Source: JBCDBH01 sp039184055 (GTDB lineage Bacteria; Acidobacteriota; Thermoanaerobaculia; Multivoradales; J023). From it: a stretch of 12,332 bases of DNA. The stretch lies in NCBI GenBank assembly GCA_039184055.1, contig JBCDBH010000169.1, positions 1-12,332 of the forward strand, written 5' to 3'. Of the stretch, positions 5,279 through 12,332 are shown in pieces. The notes beneath the pieces are model-generated. The model saw only the letters and a program-made list of their open reading frames with translations, was not told the origin of the DNA and made no database searches. A program made the translations under genes and the position numbers. Position 1 is the first letter of the stretch, and each line of letters opens with the position of its first letter.

Positions 5279-7468
5279 ATGCGAGACGGCGACGCCCACG
5301 ATCCCTCATCCAACGACGATTCCCCACAGCTTTCACCGACACCGGATACGACGGACCGAGTCGACTCGGCGGTCACGCGTGATGATGCCGTGACTGAGAA
5401 AGCCGCTGCTTTTGAAGATGTTTCCTTGACCGAGACGGTTGCGATCGAGACGGTACCCGTCGCGACCTCGGCGCCGGTCGATCATGGCGCGGTGGACGAG
5501 CACGCCGCGCCGCCACCGCTCCCCGGTGGTCAGGTTCCGCCGGCCGGGGCGCCAGGGGCGACGGCGTACAGCGCGCCGACACCGGTCGCTCACCAGGCAC
5601 GCGCGACGAGACGGCCTCGAGGGATCGGTGGGGCGTTCATGGCGATCTTGACGACCTTCGACGTCATGCGCCGGATCATCGTCAACAGCATCTTCTTTTT
5701 GCTCTTGCTCTTCCTTCTCGCCCTCTTGGTCGCCGATTCGACACCGGTGGTGCCCGAACGCGCGGCGCTGGTGTTGCGACCGAGCGGGGTGATCACCGAA
5801 CAGCTCACCGGCGACACGTTCGAGCGCGCGCTGGCCGACGTGATGGGTGATCTCGAGGTCGAGACGCTGTTGTGGGACGTGATCGACGTGATCGACGCGG
5901 CACGTGACGACGATCGGATCGAAGCCTTGGTGCTCGATTTGGACACGCTGGTCGGCGCTGGCATGGCGGAGCTCGAGATGATCGGCGACGCTCTCGAGCG
6001 TTTCAAGACGTCCGATAAGCCCGTCATCGCGATCGGCGCGGGCTTTAGCCAGAGTGGTTATTACCTCGCCGCCTATGCCGACGAGGTCCATCTTCACCCG
6101 ATGGGTATGGTGCTGCTCCAGGGTTTTGGTCGATTCCGCACCTACTACGGTCTCGGTATCGAGAAATTCAAGGTCGATGTCAACATCTTCCGCGTCGGCG
6201 AGTTCAAGTCGGCGGTCGAACCGTGGGAACGCGACAGCATGTCGGAGGCCGCGAAAACCGCCAATCGGGATTGGCTGGGTGATCTGTGGACCGGATGGGT
6301 CGGAGCGACCGCTACGGCGCGCGGTGTCGAGTCGACGGCGATCGACGCGTATATCGACGACTATGCCGAGCAGGTCGCCGCGGCCGGTGGCGATACCGCC
6401 CTCGCGGCGCTCGAGGCCGGTTTGGTGAGTCATCTCAGCCATCCCGACGAGATTCGCGCCCGGATGATCGAGCTCGTCGGTGAAGATACGAGCGAGCACA
6501 CCTTCAATCAAATCGGTTGGCAGGATTACCTGCAAACGCTCGGTGCGTCGCAGCGCCGTTGGCAAGACGGTGGTGAGATCGGCGTGGTCGTCGCGGTCGG
6601 TACGATTCTCGGTGGTGATCAGCCGCCGGGCACGATCGGTGGCGCATCGACCGCCGCCCTGATCCGTCGCGCGCGTCACGATGACAGCGTCAAGGCGCTG
6701 GTGTTGCGGGTCGACAGCGGTGGCGGTAGCGCCTTTGCTTCGGAGGTGATCCGACGGGAGCTCGAGCTCTTCCGCGCGACCGAGCGGCCGATCGTGGTGT
6801 CGATGGGAAGCGTCGCGGCTTCGGGTGGCTATTGGATCGCGCTGCCGGCTGACGAGATCTGGGCGAGCGCGAATACCATCACCGGTTCGATCGGCATATT
6901 CGGTACGTTTCCGACCTTTCAAGACACGCTTCGCGAATATCTCGGCGTGACCGTCGACGGGATCGGTACCACCGAGCTGGCCGGATCGTTGCGGATCGAT
7001 CGTGATCTGGAAGAGCCGATGGCGGCGGCGATTCGCGAGATGATCCAGCACGGCTACGATCAGTTCATCGACCTGGTCGCGTCGTCACGAGATCTCGATG
7101 TCGAGACGGTCGATCGCCATGCCCAAGGACGGGTGTGGAGCGGCGCCGACGCGCTCGACAAGTCGCTCGTCGACCACCTCGGTGACTTCGATGCTGCGGT
7201 CGCGGCCGCCGCGCGTCTCGCCGAGCTCGATGAAGAGAGCGCCGCAACCCGCTTGATCGCCGATGATCCGAGACTGGAAGCTCAACTGCTCGCCGGTTTC
7301 ATGTCGCGGGTGACGCCGTTGCTCGGTCGAGGCGCTGATTCACGGCCGGTAGCGACCAGTCTCGCCGCGCGTACCGAGGCCTGGTGGCACGCCCAGGCTC
7401 GAGAGCTCGCCCTGCTCGACGATCCGCTCGGGCAATACGCCTACTGTTTTTGCGAGGTGACGCCATGA
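5279..7468 (+). CDS. sppA: signal peptide peptidase SppA, long (67K) form with N-terminal extension
   Basis: A 729-residue membrane protease of family S49 that degrades cleaved signal peptides in the membrane. The usual two S49 domains are present. The N-terminal one (about 205-370) holds the catalytic lysine K310 in GEFKSAVEPWERDSM. The C-terminal one (about 465-630) holds the nucleophile S515 in SVAASGGYWIA. Their spacing of 205 residues is close to the 200 in E. coli SppA (K209/S409). A membrane helix lies at about 133-154 (SIFFLLLLFLLALLVA). The roughly 130 residues before it are unusual: acidic, then alanine/proline-rich (APPPLPGGQVPPAGAPG), probably disordered and cytoplasmic. The C-terminal domain reads VDSGGGS where SPGGS is usual. 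I chose the ATG at 5279 because the open frame upstream of it runs through palindromic repeats. Its TGA overlaps the next ATG (ATGA), so the following genes are probably co-translated. Confidence 0.93.
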   Translation: MRDGDAHDPSSNDDSPQLSPTPDTTDRVDSAVTRDDAVTEKAAAFEDVSLTETVAIETVPVATSAPVDHGAVDEHAAPPPLPGGQVPPAGAPGATAYSAPTPVAHQARATRRPRGIGGAFMAILTTFDVMRRIIVNSIFFLLLLFLLALLVADSTPVVPERAALVLRPSGVITEQLTGDTFERALADVMGDLEVETLLWDVIDVIDAARDDDRIEALVLDLDTLVGAGMAELEMIGDALERFKTSDKPVIAIGAGFSQSGYYLAAYADEVHLHPMGMVLLQGFGRFRTYYGLGIEKFKVDVNIFRVGEFKSAVEPWERDSMSEAAKTANRDWLGDLWTGWVGATATARGVESTAIDAYIDDYAEQVAAAGGDTALAALEAGLVSHLSHPDEIRARMIELVGEDTSEHTFNQIGWQDYLQTLGASQRRWQDGGEIGVVVAVGTILGGDQPPGTIGGASTAALIRRARHDDSVKALVLRVDSGGGSAFASEVIRRELELFRATERPIVVSMGSVAASGGYWIALPADEIWASANTITGSIGIFGTFPTFQDTLREYLGVTVDGIGTTELAGSLRIDRDLEEPMAAAIREMIQHGYDQFIDLVASSRDLDVETVDRHAQGRVWSGADALDKSLVDHLGDFDAAVAAAARLAELDEESAATRLIADDPRLEAQLLAGFMSRVTPLLGRGADSRPVATSLAARTEAWWHAQARELALLDDPLGQYAYCFCEVTP

Positions 7469-9249
7469 GGCTCTCGCTCATGCTCGCCCTGGTCGCGATG
7501 ATGGGCGTTCCTGCCGGAGCCACCGACGAGCTACACGACCTGCTCACCGAAGCCTGGGAATACGCGCTCGATCAGTACCCGCTGATGGCGAGCAATATCG
7601 GTGACGATCGTGGCGCCGGTCGCTTCGCGGCGGTCGACGAAGCAGCGGTGGCGCGACGCGCTCAGACTATGCGTGGCTTTCTCGAACGGGCCGAGGCGCT
7701 CGATCGAGACAGCCTCGAGATCCGTGATCGCATCAACCTCGACGTTTTTCTTCGCGACCTGCAGGATCAACTCGCCGAGATCGAGTACCGCTCCTTTTTG
7801 ATCCCGATCAGCAATCGCGAGGGCTTTCACATCAACTTGGCGCGGATGCCGGATCAGGCGCGACTCGAGGATCTCGATGATTTCGAGTCGTATCTGGCCC
7901 GTCTCGAGGCGATCCCGGCCTATGTCGACGCGCATATCGCGCTCATGCGTCGTGGGCTCGAGGAAGGTCACACCTTGCCGGCCGTGGTGCTCGACGGTTT
8001 CGATCAGACGATCTCCGCGCATGTCGTCGACGACCCGACCGAGAGTCGCTTCTGGTTGCCGTTCAATCGACTCCCAGCGTCGATCAGCGCCGCGGATCAA
8101 GAACGCCTGCGAGCGGCGGGTGAAAAGGCGGTTCGTGATCATGTCGTTCCGGCCTACCGGACGTTTCTCACCTTCTTTGTCGACGAGTACCTACCCAGCT
8201 GCCGCGACACCATAGCCGCTTCCGATCTGCCCGACGGACGGGCGTTCTACGAGCACCGCGTGCGTCACTTCACGACTCTCGACGTGAGCGCCGAAGAGGT
8301 GCACCGAATCGGGATCGCCGAGGTGGCGCGTATCCGTGAGGAAATGCTCGCGGTGATCGACAGGACCGGGTTCGAAGGTGACTTCGCCGCGTTTCTCAAG
8401 CTCTTGCGCACCAATCCGAAATTCTACGCCGAGTCGGCGAATGATCTGCTTCGCGAGGCTGCGTGGATTTCGAAACGGATGGACGGTGAGCTGCCCCGGT
8501 TGTTCACGCGTTTGCCTCGCACGCCCTACGGTGTGCGCCAGATCCCCAGCTTCATCGCTCCCAAGACCACCGGGGCCTATTACGGCCCGCCGGCTGGTGA
8601 CGGCTCGCGTGCCGGAACGTATTTCGTCAATACCTACAAGGTCGAGAGTCGGCCGCTCTATACGCTCGAGGCGTTGAGCCTGCACGAGGCGGTACCCGGG
8701 CATCACCTGCAAATCGCCCTACATATGGAGATGGACGATCTGCCACCATTCCGACGCTACGGCTATATCGTCGCCTACGGGGAAGGCTGGGCGCTCTATT
8801 CGGAGCGTCTCGGTCTCGAAGTCGGGTTCTACGAAGACCCGTACAGCGATTTTGGTCGGCTGACCTACGAGATGTGGCGCGCCGTGCGGCTGGTGGTCGA
8901 TACCGGTATGCACGCTCTGGGCTGGGACCGACAGCGGGCGATCGACTACATGGCCACCCACACCGCGTTGTCGATCCACGAGATCACCACTGAAATCGAT
9001 CGCTATATCGCCTGGCCCGGTCAAGCTCTGGGTTACAAGATGGGCGAGCTCGAGATTCGCAAGCTGCGTGCGCGGGCCGAAGAAGCGATGGGGAACGATT
9101 TCGACATCCGCGCGTTTCACGACGAAGTGCTGGGCTATGGTCCGGTTCCACTCGATGTTCTCGGTGAAATCATCGATCGTTGGATCGCTCGCCAAGCCCG
9201 AGGCGGTGAAGCATCCGAAGTCGGCTCCATGGCGAAACAAGGTACATGA
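7465..9249 (+). CDS. exported DUF885-family metallopeptidase-like protein
   Basis: A 594-residue protein with a cleavable signal peptide: basic start, hydrophobic core at residues 3-15, and likely cleavage after A19 in PAGA-TDEL. The mature part matches the DUF885 family, whose members are predicted metallopeptidase relatives. The hallmark SLHEAVPGHHLQIALH supplies H407, E408, H413 and H414. A second family block, YGEGWALYSERLG, carries E440 and E447 as possible further ligands. Other typical blocks are RTPYGVRQIP and the C-terminal WPGQALGYKMGELEI. It probably acts in the periplasm or on the outer face of the membrane on an unknown peptide or ester substrate. The ATG at 7465 overlaps the sppA stop and is preceded by GAGGTG (7454-7459) at good spacing. 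Its own stop overlaps the next start. The family assignment is firm; the reaction is not known. Confidence 0.9.
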   Translation: MRLSLMLALVAMMGVPAGATDELHDLLTEAWEYALDQYPLMASNIGDDRGAGRFAAVDEAAVARRAQTMRGFLERAEALDRDSLEIRDRINLDVFLRDLQDQLAEIEYRSFLIPISNREGFHINLARMPDQARLEDLDDFESYLARLEAIPAYVDAHIALMRRGLEEGHTLPAVVLDGFDQTISAHVVDDPTESRFWLPFNRLPASISAADQERLRAAGEKAVRDHVVPAYRTFLTFFVDEYLPSCRDTIAASDLPDGRAFYEHRVRHFTTLDVSAEEVHRIGIAEVARIREEMLAVIDRTGFEGDFAAFLKLLRTNPKFYAESANDLLREAAWISKRMDGELPRLFTRLPRTPYGVRQIPSFIAPKTTGAYYGPPAGDGSRAGTYFVNTYKVESRPLYTLEALSLHEAVPGHHLQIALHMEMDDLPPFRRYGYIVAYGEGWALYSERLGLEVGFYEDPYSDFGRLTYEMWRAVRLVVDTGMHALGWDRQRAIDYMATHTALSIHEITTEIDRYIAWPGQALGYKMGELEIRKLRARAEEAMGNDFDIRAFHDEVLGYGPVPLDVLGEIIDRWIARQARGGEASEVGSMAKQGT

Positions 9250-10856
9250 TGCAGAAGATGTCGAGCCCAGGAAGCGAACGGCCGGATTACGACCTCGTGG
9301 TCGTCGGCGGAGCCTTTAGTGGCACCGCGACCGCGGTGCTCGTCAAGCGTTGGAACCCGGATGCTCGCGTGTTGGTCATCGAGCGTTCGGAGCAGTTTGG
9401 TCGCCGCGTCGGCGAGGCGACGGTCGAGATCTCTTCGCTCTTCTTGCATCGGGTGCTCGGGATCTACGATCACCTGTCACGCGAGCACCTTCCCAAACAC
9501 GGTCTGCGGTATTGGCTGGCCGATCATCCCGGTCGTTCGTTGGCCGAGATGACCGAGGTCGGCCCGCGCGAGGTGCCACGGTTACCGTCCTTTCAGCTCG
9601 ATCGGGCGCGACTCGACCAGTACATGCTGGCGCTGGCCGCCGATGAAGGCATCGAAGTTCGGCGTCCGGCACGCCTGCGTGAGTTCGATCTCGGGTGGCC
9701 GGAAAGCCGCTTGACGATCGAAGAGGACGGTGAGCATCACGAGGTGACGACCCGCTGGGTGGTCGACGCGACCGGTCGTCAGGCGGTCTTGGCGCGGCGG
9801 ATGAAATTGCACGAGCGGTTCGACGGTCATCCGACCGCCGCGATGTGGGGACGGTGGCGGGGAGTCGCCGATCTCGATAGTCCCGATCTGCTCGGCGCCG
9901 ATCCACGGGCTCCAGGGCTTCCCGAGATGTTCTCGGCTCGGCGGCTGGCCACCAACCATTTCACCGGCTATGGCTGGTGGTGTTGGGTCATCCCGCTCGC
10001 TGGTGGTGAAACATCGATCGGCTTGGTGTGGAACAAGAAGCTCTGGCAGCCACCGAGCACCGGCACCAAGCGTGAACGATACGAGGCGTTTCTGCGGTCT
10101 CAGGCCGGGTTGAAAGATTTGGTGGCGGATGCCGAGATCATCGCCGACGAGAGTGGCGAGGATTTCAACGCGCTCCATCACCTGCCCTACCGCAGTCGAC
10201 GCTATATGGATCGAGGTTGGGCCTTGGTCGGCGACGCCGCGTCGTTTATCGACCCGTACTACAGCCCCGGTCTCGATCATGCGGCCATGTCGATCTTCGC
10301 CACGGCTCGGGTGCTCGAAGACGATCTCAAAGCACACTTCGCGGGCGAGGGTGACCCTGAGCGCCTAGCTGCCGCGATCGAGTCGCACAACGAGCAATTC
10401 GAGGTCAGCTACGATCGGTGGTTCGAAGCGATCTATCGCGACAAATACGAGCTCATGGGTGACGCCGAGCTGATCACCGCGGCGTATCTGCTCGATACAG
10501 CGCTGTACTACATGGGTGTCGTTTCGCCCGCTTACGAAGAACTGGAGATGTTGCGCTATCCGACCTTTGGCGGACCGTTTCCACATAATCCGGTGGTCTA
10601 TCGCGTGATCGGCGCGTATCGTCGCCGCCTGACCACCCTGGCGCGATTCCGCCGCCGCATCGGTATCTATGGCCGTAAAAACGCCGGCTGGCGGCTGTAC
10701 GGGGGGACGCCCGGTCTCCGCCACAAGGCCGCGGCGATGCTGATCAGCGGACTCAAGGTATGGCTCGGTCTCGAGGTGTCGACCGCGGTCGAACGGATCA
10801 AACGCGGCCGTTTGCGGATCTCCGAGCCACGCCCCGTGGCCATGGAAGGCTCCTGA
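9246..10856 (+). CDS. FAD-dependent oxidoreductase, flavin-dependent halogenase-like
   Basis: A 536-residue flavoprotein of the halogenase/geranylgeranyl-reductase-like superfamily. The FAD-binding Rossmann segment YDLVVVGGAFSG is near residues 15-26, with alanine in place of one usual glycine. Further motifs are VGEATVE, WVVDATGR and GDAASFIDPYYSPG (D330). W245-C-W-V-I-P250 fits the WxWxIP motif characteristic of flavin-dependent halogenases. K84 in LPKHGLRYW sits where the catalytic lysine of the phenol/carrier-type halogenases is expected. The DPYYSPG segment lacks the glutamate seen in tryptophan halogenases (DPLES). It could thus be a halogenase of an aromatic or carrier-bound substrate, or a related hydroxylase or reductase. 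No flavin reductase or biosynthetic cluster is visible. No signal peptide is seen, so it is cytoplasmic. The ATG at 9246 overlaps the DUF885 stop (ATGA); ATGs at 9249 and 9258 are alternatives. Confidence 0.85.
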   Translation: MMQKMSSPGSERPDYDLVVVGGAFSGTATAVLVKRWNPDARVLVIERSEQFGRRVGEATVEISSLFLHRVLGIYDHLSREHLPKHGLRYWLADHPGRSLAEMTEVGPREVPRLPSFQLDRARLDQYMLALAADEGIEVRRPARLREFDLGWPESRLTIEEDGEHHEVTTRWVVDATGRQAVLARRMKLHERFDGHPTAAMWGRWRGVADLDSPDLLGADPRAPGLPEMFSARRLATNHFTGYGWWCWVIPLAGGETSIGLVWNKKLWQPPSTGTKRERYEAFLRSQAGLKDLVADAEIIADESGEDFNALHHLPYRSRRYMDRGWALVGDAASFIDPYYSPGLDHAAMSIFATARVLEDDLKAHFAGEGDPERLAAAIESHNEQFEVSYDRWFEAIYRDKYELMGDAELITAAYLLDTALYYMGVVSPAYEELEMLRYPTFGGPFPHNPVVYRVIGAYRRRLTTLARFRRRIGIYGRKNAGWRLYGGTPGLRHKAAAMLISGLKVWLGLEVSTAVERIKRGRLRISEPRPVAMEGS

Positions 10857-11042
10857 TCAGTCGTCGTTGGCGACGTCGTTGATCGGAAGCGCCAGCGGCC
10901 CGTCCGAGAAATACAGACGCCGACATTCCTCGCAGATGCCATGGCTGGTGTGATCCGGAGGGCCGGGGACCATTTCGCCGTCACACCAAGCGCAGACGAT
11001 ACGGTGGCGGGCATGTTCGCCGCTTTGATGACTAGAACCCAA
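10857..11042 (-). CDS. small stand-alone zinc-finger-like protein (CxxC...SHGICxxC)
   Basis: A 61-residue protein with two CxxC pairs, C17-AW-C20 and C37-EE-C40, separated by 16 residues and likely binding one zinc ion. The block around them (RIVCAWC ... TSHGICEEC) resembles the short cysteine motif found at the C-terminal end of many PAS/GAF signalling proteins, where an ICAxC pair is followed by SHGxCPxC. Here it stands alone, with a shorter spacer and a tail of about 20 residues (RRLYFSDGPLALPINDVANDD). The start is TTG at 11042, preceded by GGGAGAG (minus strand, 11053-11047). I see no ATG upstream in frame before a stop. Its TGA directly abuts the TGA of the convergent flavoprotein gene. 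It probably has a binding or signalling role, but no partner can be named. Confidence 0.68.
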   Translation of the reverse strand: MGSSHQSGEHARHRIVCAWCDGEMVPGPPDHTSHGICEECRRLYFSDGPLALPINDVANDD

Positions 11043-11360
11043 CGTACTCTCCCGTGTCGTTCCGTTGTCACCGAGTCGTGACGCCGGGCCTCATAGATCC
11101 CCGTCTATATGATGTAGCAGGATCTGTGCCAGGAGATAATGCGCAGTCGAAACGTCCAGCCCGCATGCCTCGTCAAACGTCGTAGCAGCGAACGGCTCGT
11201 TTCGATGTCGGTGAGACATGCGGAACCTCGAGTATTCAGCTAGGGTTCGTACCGAATCGCCTCGTGAGCGCTTTCGCTGAGTACAGCGACAAATTGTCAG
11301 TGTTGGGTGACAGACATTGTCGCTCAATGCCTTTTCACCCAGAACGCGGCGGACATGAGC
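11043..11360. other. 318-base gene-poor spacer between hemW and the small zinc-finger gene
   Basis: Base composition is visibly less GC-rich than in the flanking genes, and third-position GC bias is lost in every frame. A minus-strand frame (11327-11091, TTG start) and a 34-codon plus-strand frame are open here. The latter runs from the ATG at 11139 to the TAG at 11241-11243, with AGGAGA at 11131-11136 only 2 bases upstream. Neither shows coding character I trust. The right-hand part (11275-11324) carries strong dyad symmetry, listed separately. TATGAT at 11108-11113 resembles a plus-strand -10 but has no matching -35. The stretch should contain the promoter of the small zinc-finger gene unless hemW transcription reads through. 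Confidence 0.5.
11275..11324. repeat. nested and mutually exclusive inverted repeats
   Basis: AGCGACAA (11285-11292) pairs with TTGTCGCT (11317-11324). Nested inside, TGTCA (11295-11299) pairs with TGACA (11308-11312) around an 8-base loop. An alternative small hairpin, CGCTG-AGTA-CAGCG (11275-11288), shares bases with the outer stem, and GACAAATTGTC (11288-11298) is itself palindromic. The structure sits about 37 bases past the hemW stop on the minus strand but has no U-tract on either side. It is therefore not a classical intrinsic terminator; an operator or a structured RNA is possible. Confidence 0.5.
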
Positions 11361-12332
11361 TCACGGGTCGAGAGTGAAGCGTGCCACCAGGGTGTCGGCG
11401 ATCGCCATACCGATGAGGGTGGGGCGGAGGCGGCCTTGGACGAGCTCGAGATGGCCGGCACCGATGGCTTCATCGATCACTTCGGCGTCGGTGGTGGTGA
11501 GGTCGATACCCGTATGGTCACGAAAGACCGCGAGGTCGATCCCATCGCGGGTCCGGAAGCCGAGGATCAGACGTTCGACAGCGCGTTCCCGCTCATCGAG
11601 CTCTTCTTCTCCCGCGATCGGACGCTCACCCGCCAGCAGGCGACGTCGCCACCGTTCGAGATGACGATCGTTCCACCAGCGCGTGTTGTGACCGTCGAAC
11701 GAATGGGCTGACGGACCGATTCCCAGATAGGCGCGACCGGTCCAGTATTTCTGGTTGTGCCGGCTACGATGTGCATCTGAACGGGCGAAATTCGATACCT
11801 CATAGCCGCGATATCCAGCGGCGTCGAGGTGGGTGTGGGTGAGGTGGAAGAGGTCGGCTTGATGGGTCTGAGGCGGCGGGGTCAGCTCACCTCGGTCGAA
11901 TTGCTTGCCGAATGGGGTCGCGGGTTCGATGGTGAGCTGATAACACGAGAGATGCCCGGAGCCGAGCTCGATCGCAAGATCCAGCTGCCGCCGCCAGGCG
12001 GCTTCGCTCTGTTTCGGCAGCGCATAGATCAGGTCGATGGAGACCGTGTCGAATCCCGCTCGGCACGCGTCGCGAGCGGCGGTTCGGGCTTGCTCACCAT
12101 CGTGGCGGCGGCCGAGAAAGGCGAGGGCGTCGTCGTCGAAGGATTGCACGCCGAGCGACAGATAGCTCACGCCGAGTCGACGCCAGGCGCGTAATGCGTC
12201 GTGATCGATGTCTTCAGGATTGGCTTCGAAAAAGAGCTGTGCGTCGGCTGCGATAGGCAGTCGTCGCCGCAGGGAATCGAGAAGCGAGCCGAGGGCGGCT
12301 TCTTCGAGCAAGGATGGCGTGCCGCCACCGAA
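11361..12332 (-). CDS. hemW: radical SAM heme chaperone HemW (coproporphyrinogen III oxidase-like), N-terminus outside the window
   Basis: The visible 323 codons cover most of HemW. The frame continues to the right edge, where it reads FGGGTPSLL, the conserved radical-SAM block just after the cluster-binding cysteines. The CxxxCxxC motif and true start therefore lie beyond 12332. Other HemW/HemN-type blocks follow in order: FEANPEDI, SLGVQSFDDDALAFLGRRH, SIDLIYALPKQS, CYQLTIEPATPF, GYEVSNFAR and SRHNQKYWTGRAYLGIGPSAHSF. The C-terminal HemN domain follows (RAVERLILGFRTRDGIDL). HemW proteins bind heme and are thought to deliver it to respiratory enzymes, and they are often misnamed oxygen-independent coproporphyrinogen oxidase. 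The SRHNxxYW block lacks the cysteine usual in CRHN. The gene ends at TGA 11363-11361; the TTG at 12311 is internal, not a start. Confidence 0.93.
   Translation of the reverse strand, partial: FGGGTPSLLEEAALGSLLDSLRRRLPIAADAQLFFEANPEDIDHDALRAWRRLGVSYLSLGVQSFDDDALAFLGRRHDGEQARTAARDACRAGFDTVSIDLIYALPKQSEAAWRRQLDLAIELGSGHLSCYQLTIEPATPFGKQFDRGELTPPPQTHQADLFHLTHTHLDAAGYRGYEVSNFARSDAHRSRHNQKYWTGRAYLGIGPSAHSFDGHNTRWWNDRHLERWRRRLLAGERPIAGEEELDERERAVERLILGFRTRDGIDLAVFRDHTGIDLTTTDAEVIDEAIGAGHLELVQGRLRPTLIGMAIADTLVARFTLDP

Noticed and set aside
5333..7051. A 572-codon open frame antisense to sppA.
   Set aside because: sppA on the plus strand has both catalytic blocks and full S49 domain structure. The antisense frame has no recognisable motif, and long stop-free antisense frames are expected in GC-rich coding DNA.
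11131..11243. A 34-codon plus-strand frame with AGGAGA two bases before its ATG.
   Set aside because: The spacing is too short for efficient initiation. The peptide is basic and featureless and no promoter is convincing.
11091..11327. A 78-codon minus-strand frame (TTG start) in the hemW/zinc-finger spacer.
   Set aside because: It lacks the third-position GC bias of the neighbouring genes, runs through the hairpin region and has no Shine-Dalgarno sequence or recognisable motif. It could be reconsidered if conserved in relatives.

Overview
The window is GC-rich bacterial DNA whose genes abut or overlap by 4 bases almost throughout. Nothing looks like a phage, plasmid, insertion sequence, CRISPR array or RNA gene. 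The gene content is that of a chromosome: thyA, folA, sppA, hemW, an RsbU/SpoIIE-type phosphatase and a DUF885 protein. The lineage cannot be fixed from sequence alone. The style (long SpoIIE sensors, DUF885 proteins, many GTG/TTG starts) would suit Acidobacteriota or a myxobacterium-like lineage, but that is a guess.

Layout from left to right. (1) 74-2482, minus: an 802-residue membrane protein with a C-terminal SpoIIE/PP2C phosphatase domain. (2) 2483-2592: a divergent intergenic region with a -10-like box and an inverted repeat. (3) 2593-3285, plus: an unrecognised single-pass membrane-anchored protein. (4) 5084 down to 3290, minus: thyA, folA and a small HExxH protein. Each junction is a GTGA stop/start overlap, so this is probably one translationally coupled operon for dTMP and tetrahydrofolate supply plus an unassigned metalloprotein-like gene. 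(5) 5085-5278: a divergent intergenic region packed with short palindromes and a 12-base direct repeat. An extended -10-like motif lies 7-8 bases from each flanking ATG. (6) 5279-10856, plus: a long-form SppA with an unusual N-terminal extension, an exported DUF885 peptidase-like protein, and a flavoprotein with the hallmarks of flavin-dependent halogenases. ATGA overlaps link all three. (7) 10857-11042, minus: a 61-residue zinc-finger-like protein, tail-to-tail with the flavoprotein. (8) 11043-11360: a gene-poor, less GC-rich stretch with nested hairpins. (9) 11361-12332, minus: most of hemW, with its N-terminus beyond the right edge.

Two operons face away from each other around the repeat-rich spacer. 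The left one is nucleotide/folate metabolism. The right one is envelope proteolysis (SppA plus an exported metallopeptidase-like protein) coupled to an oxidoreductase or halogenase of unknown substrate. I see no clear evidence of a complete new system. The best leads are the HExxH gene in the thyA-folA operon, the protease-protease-halogenase-like operon, and the palindrome cluster.
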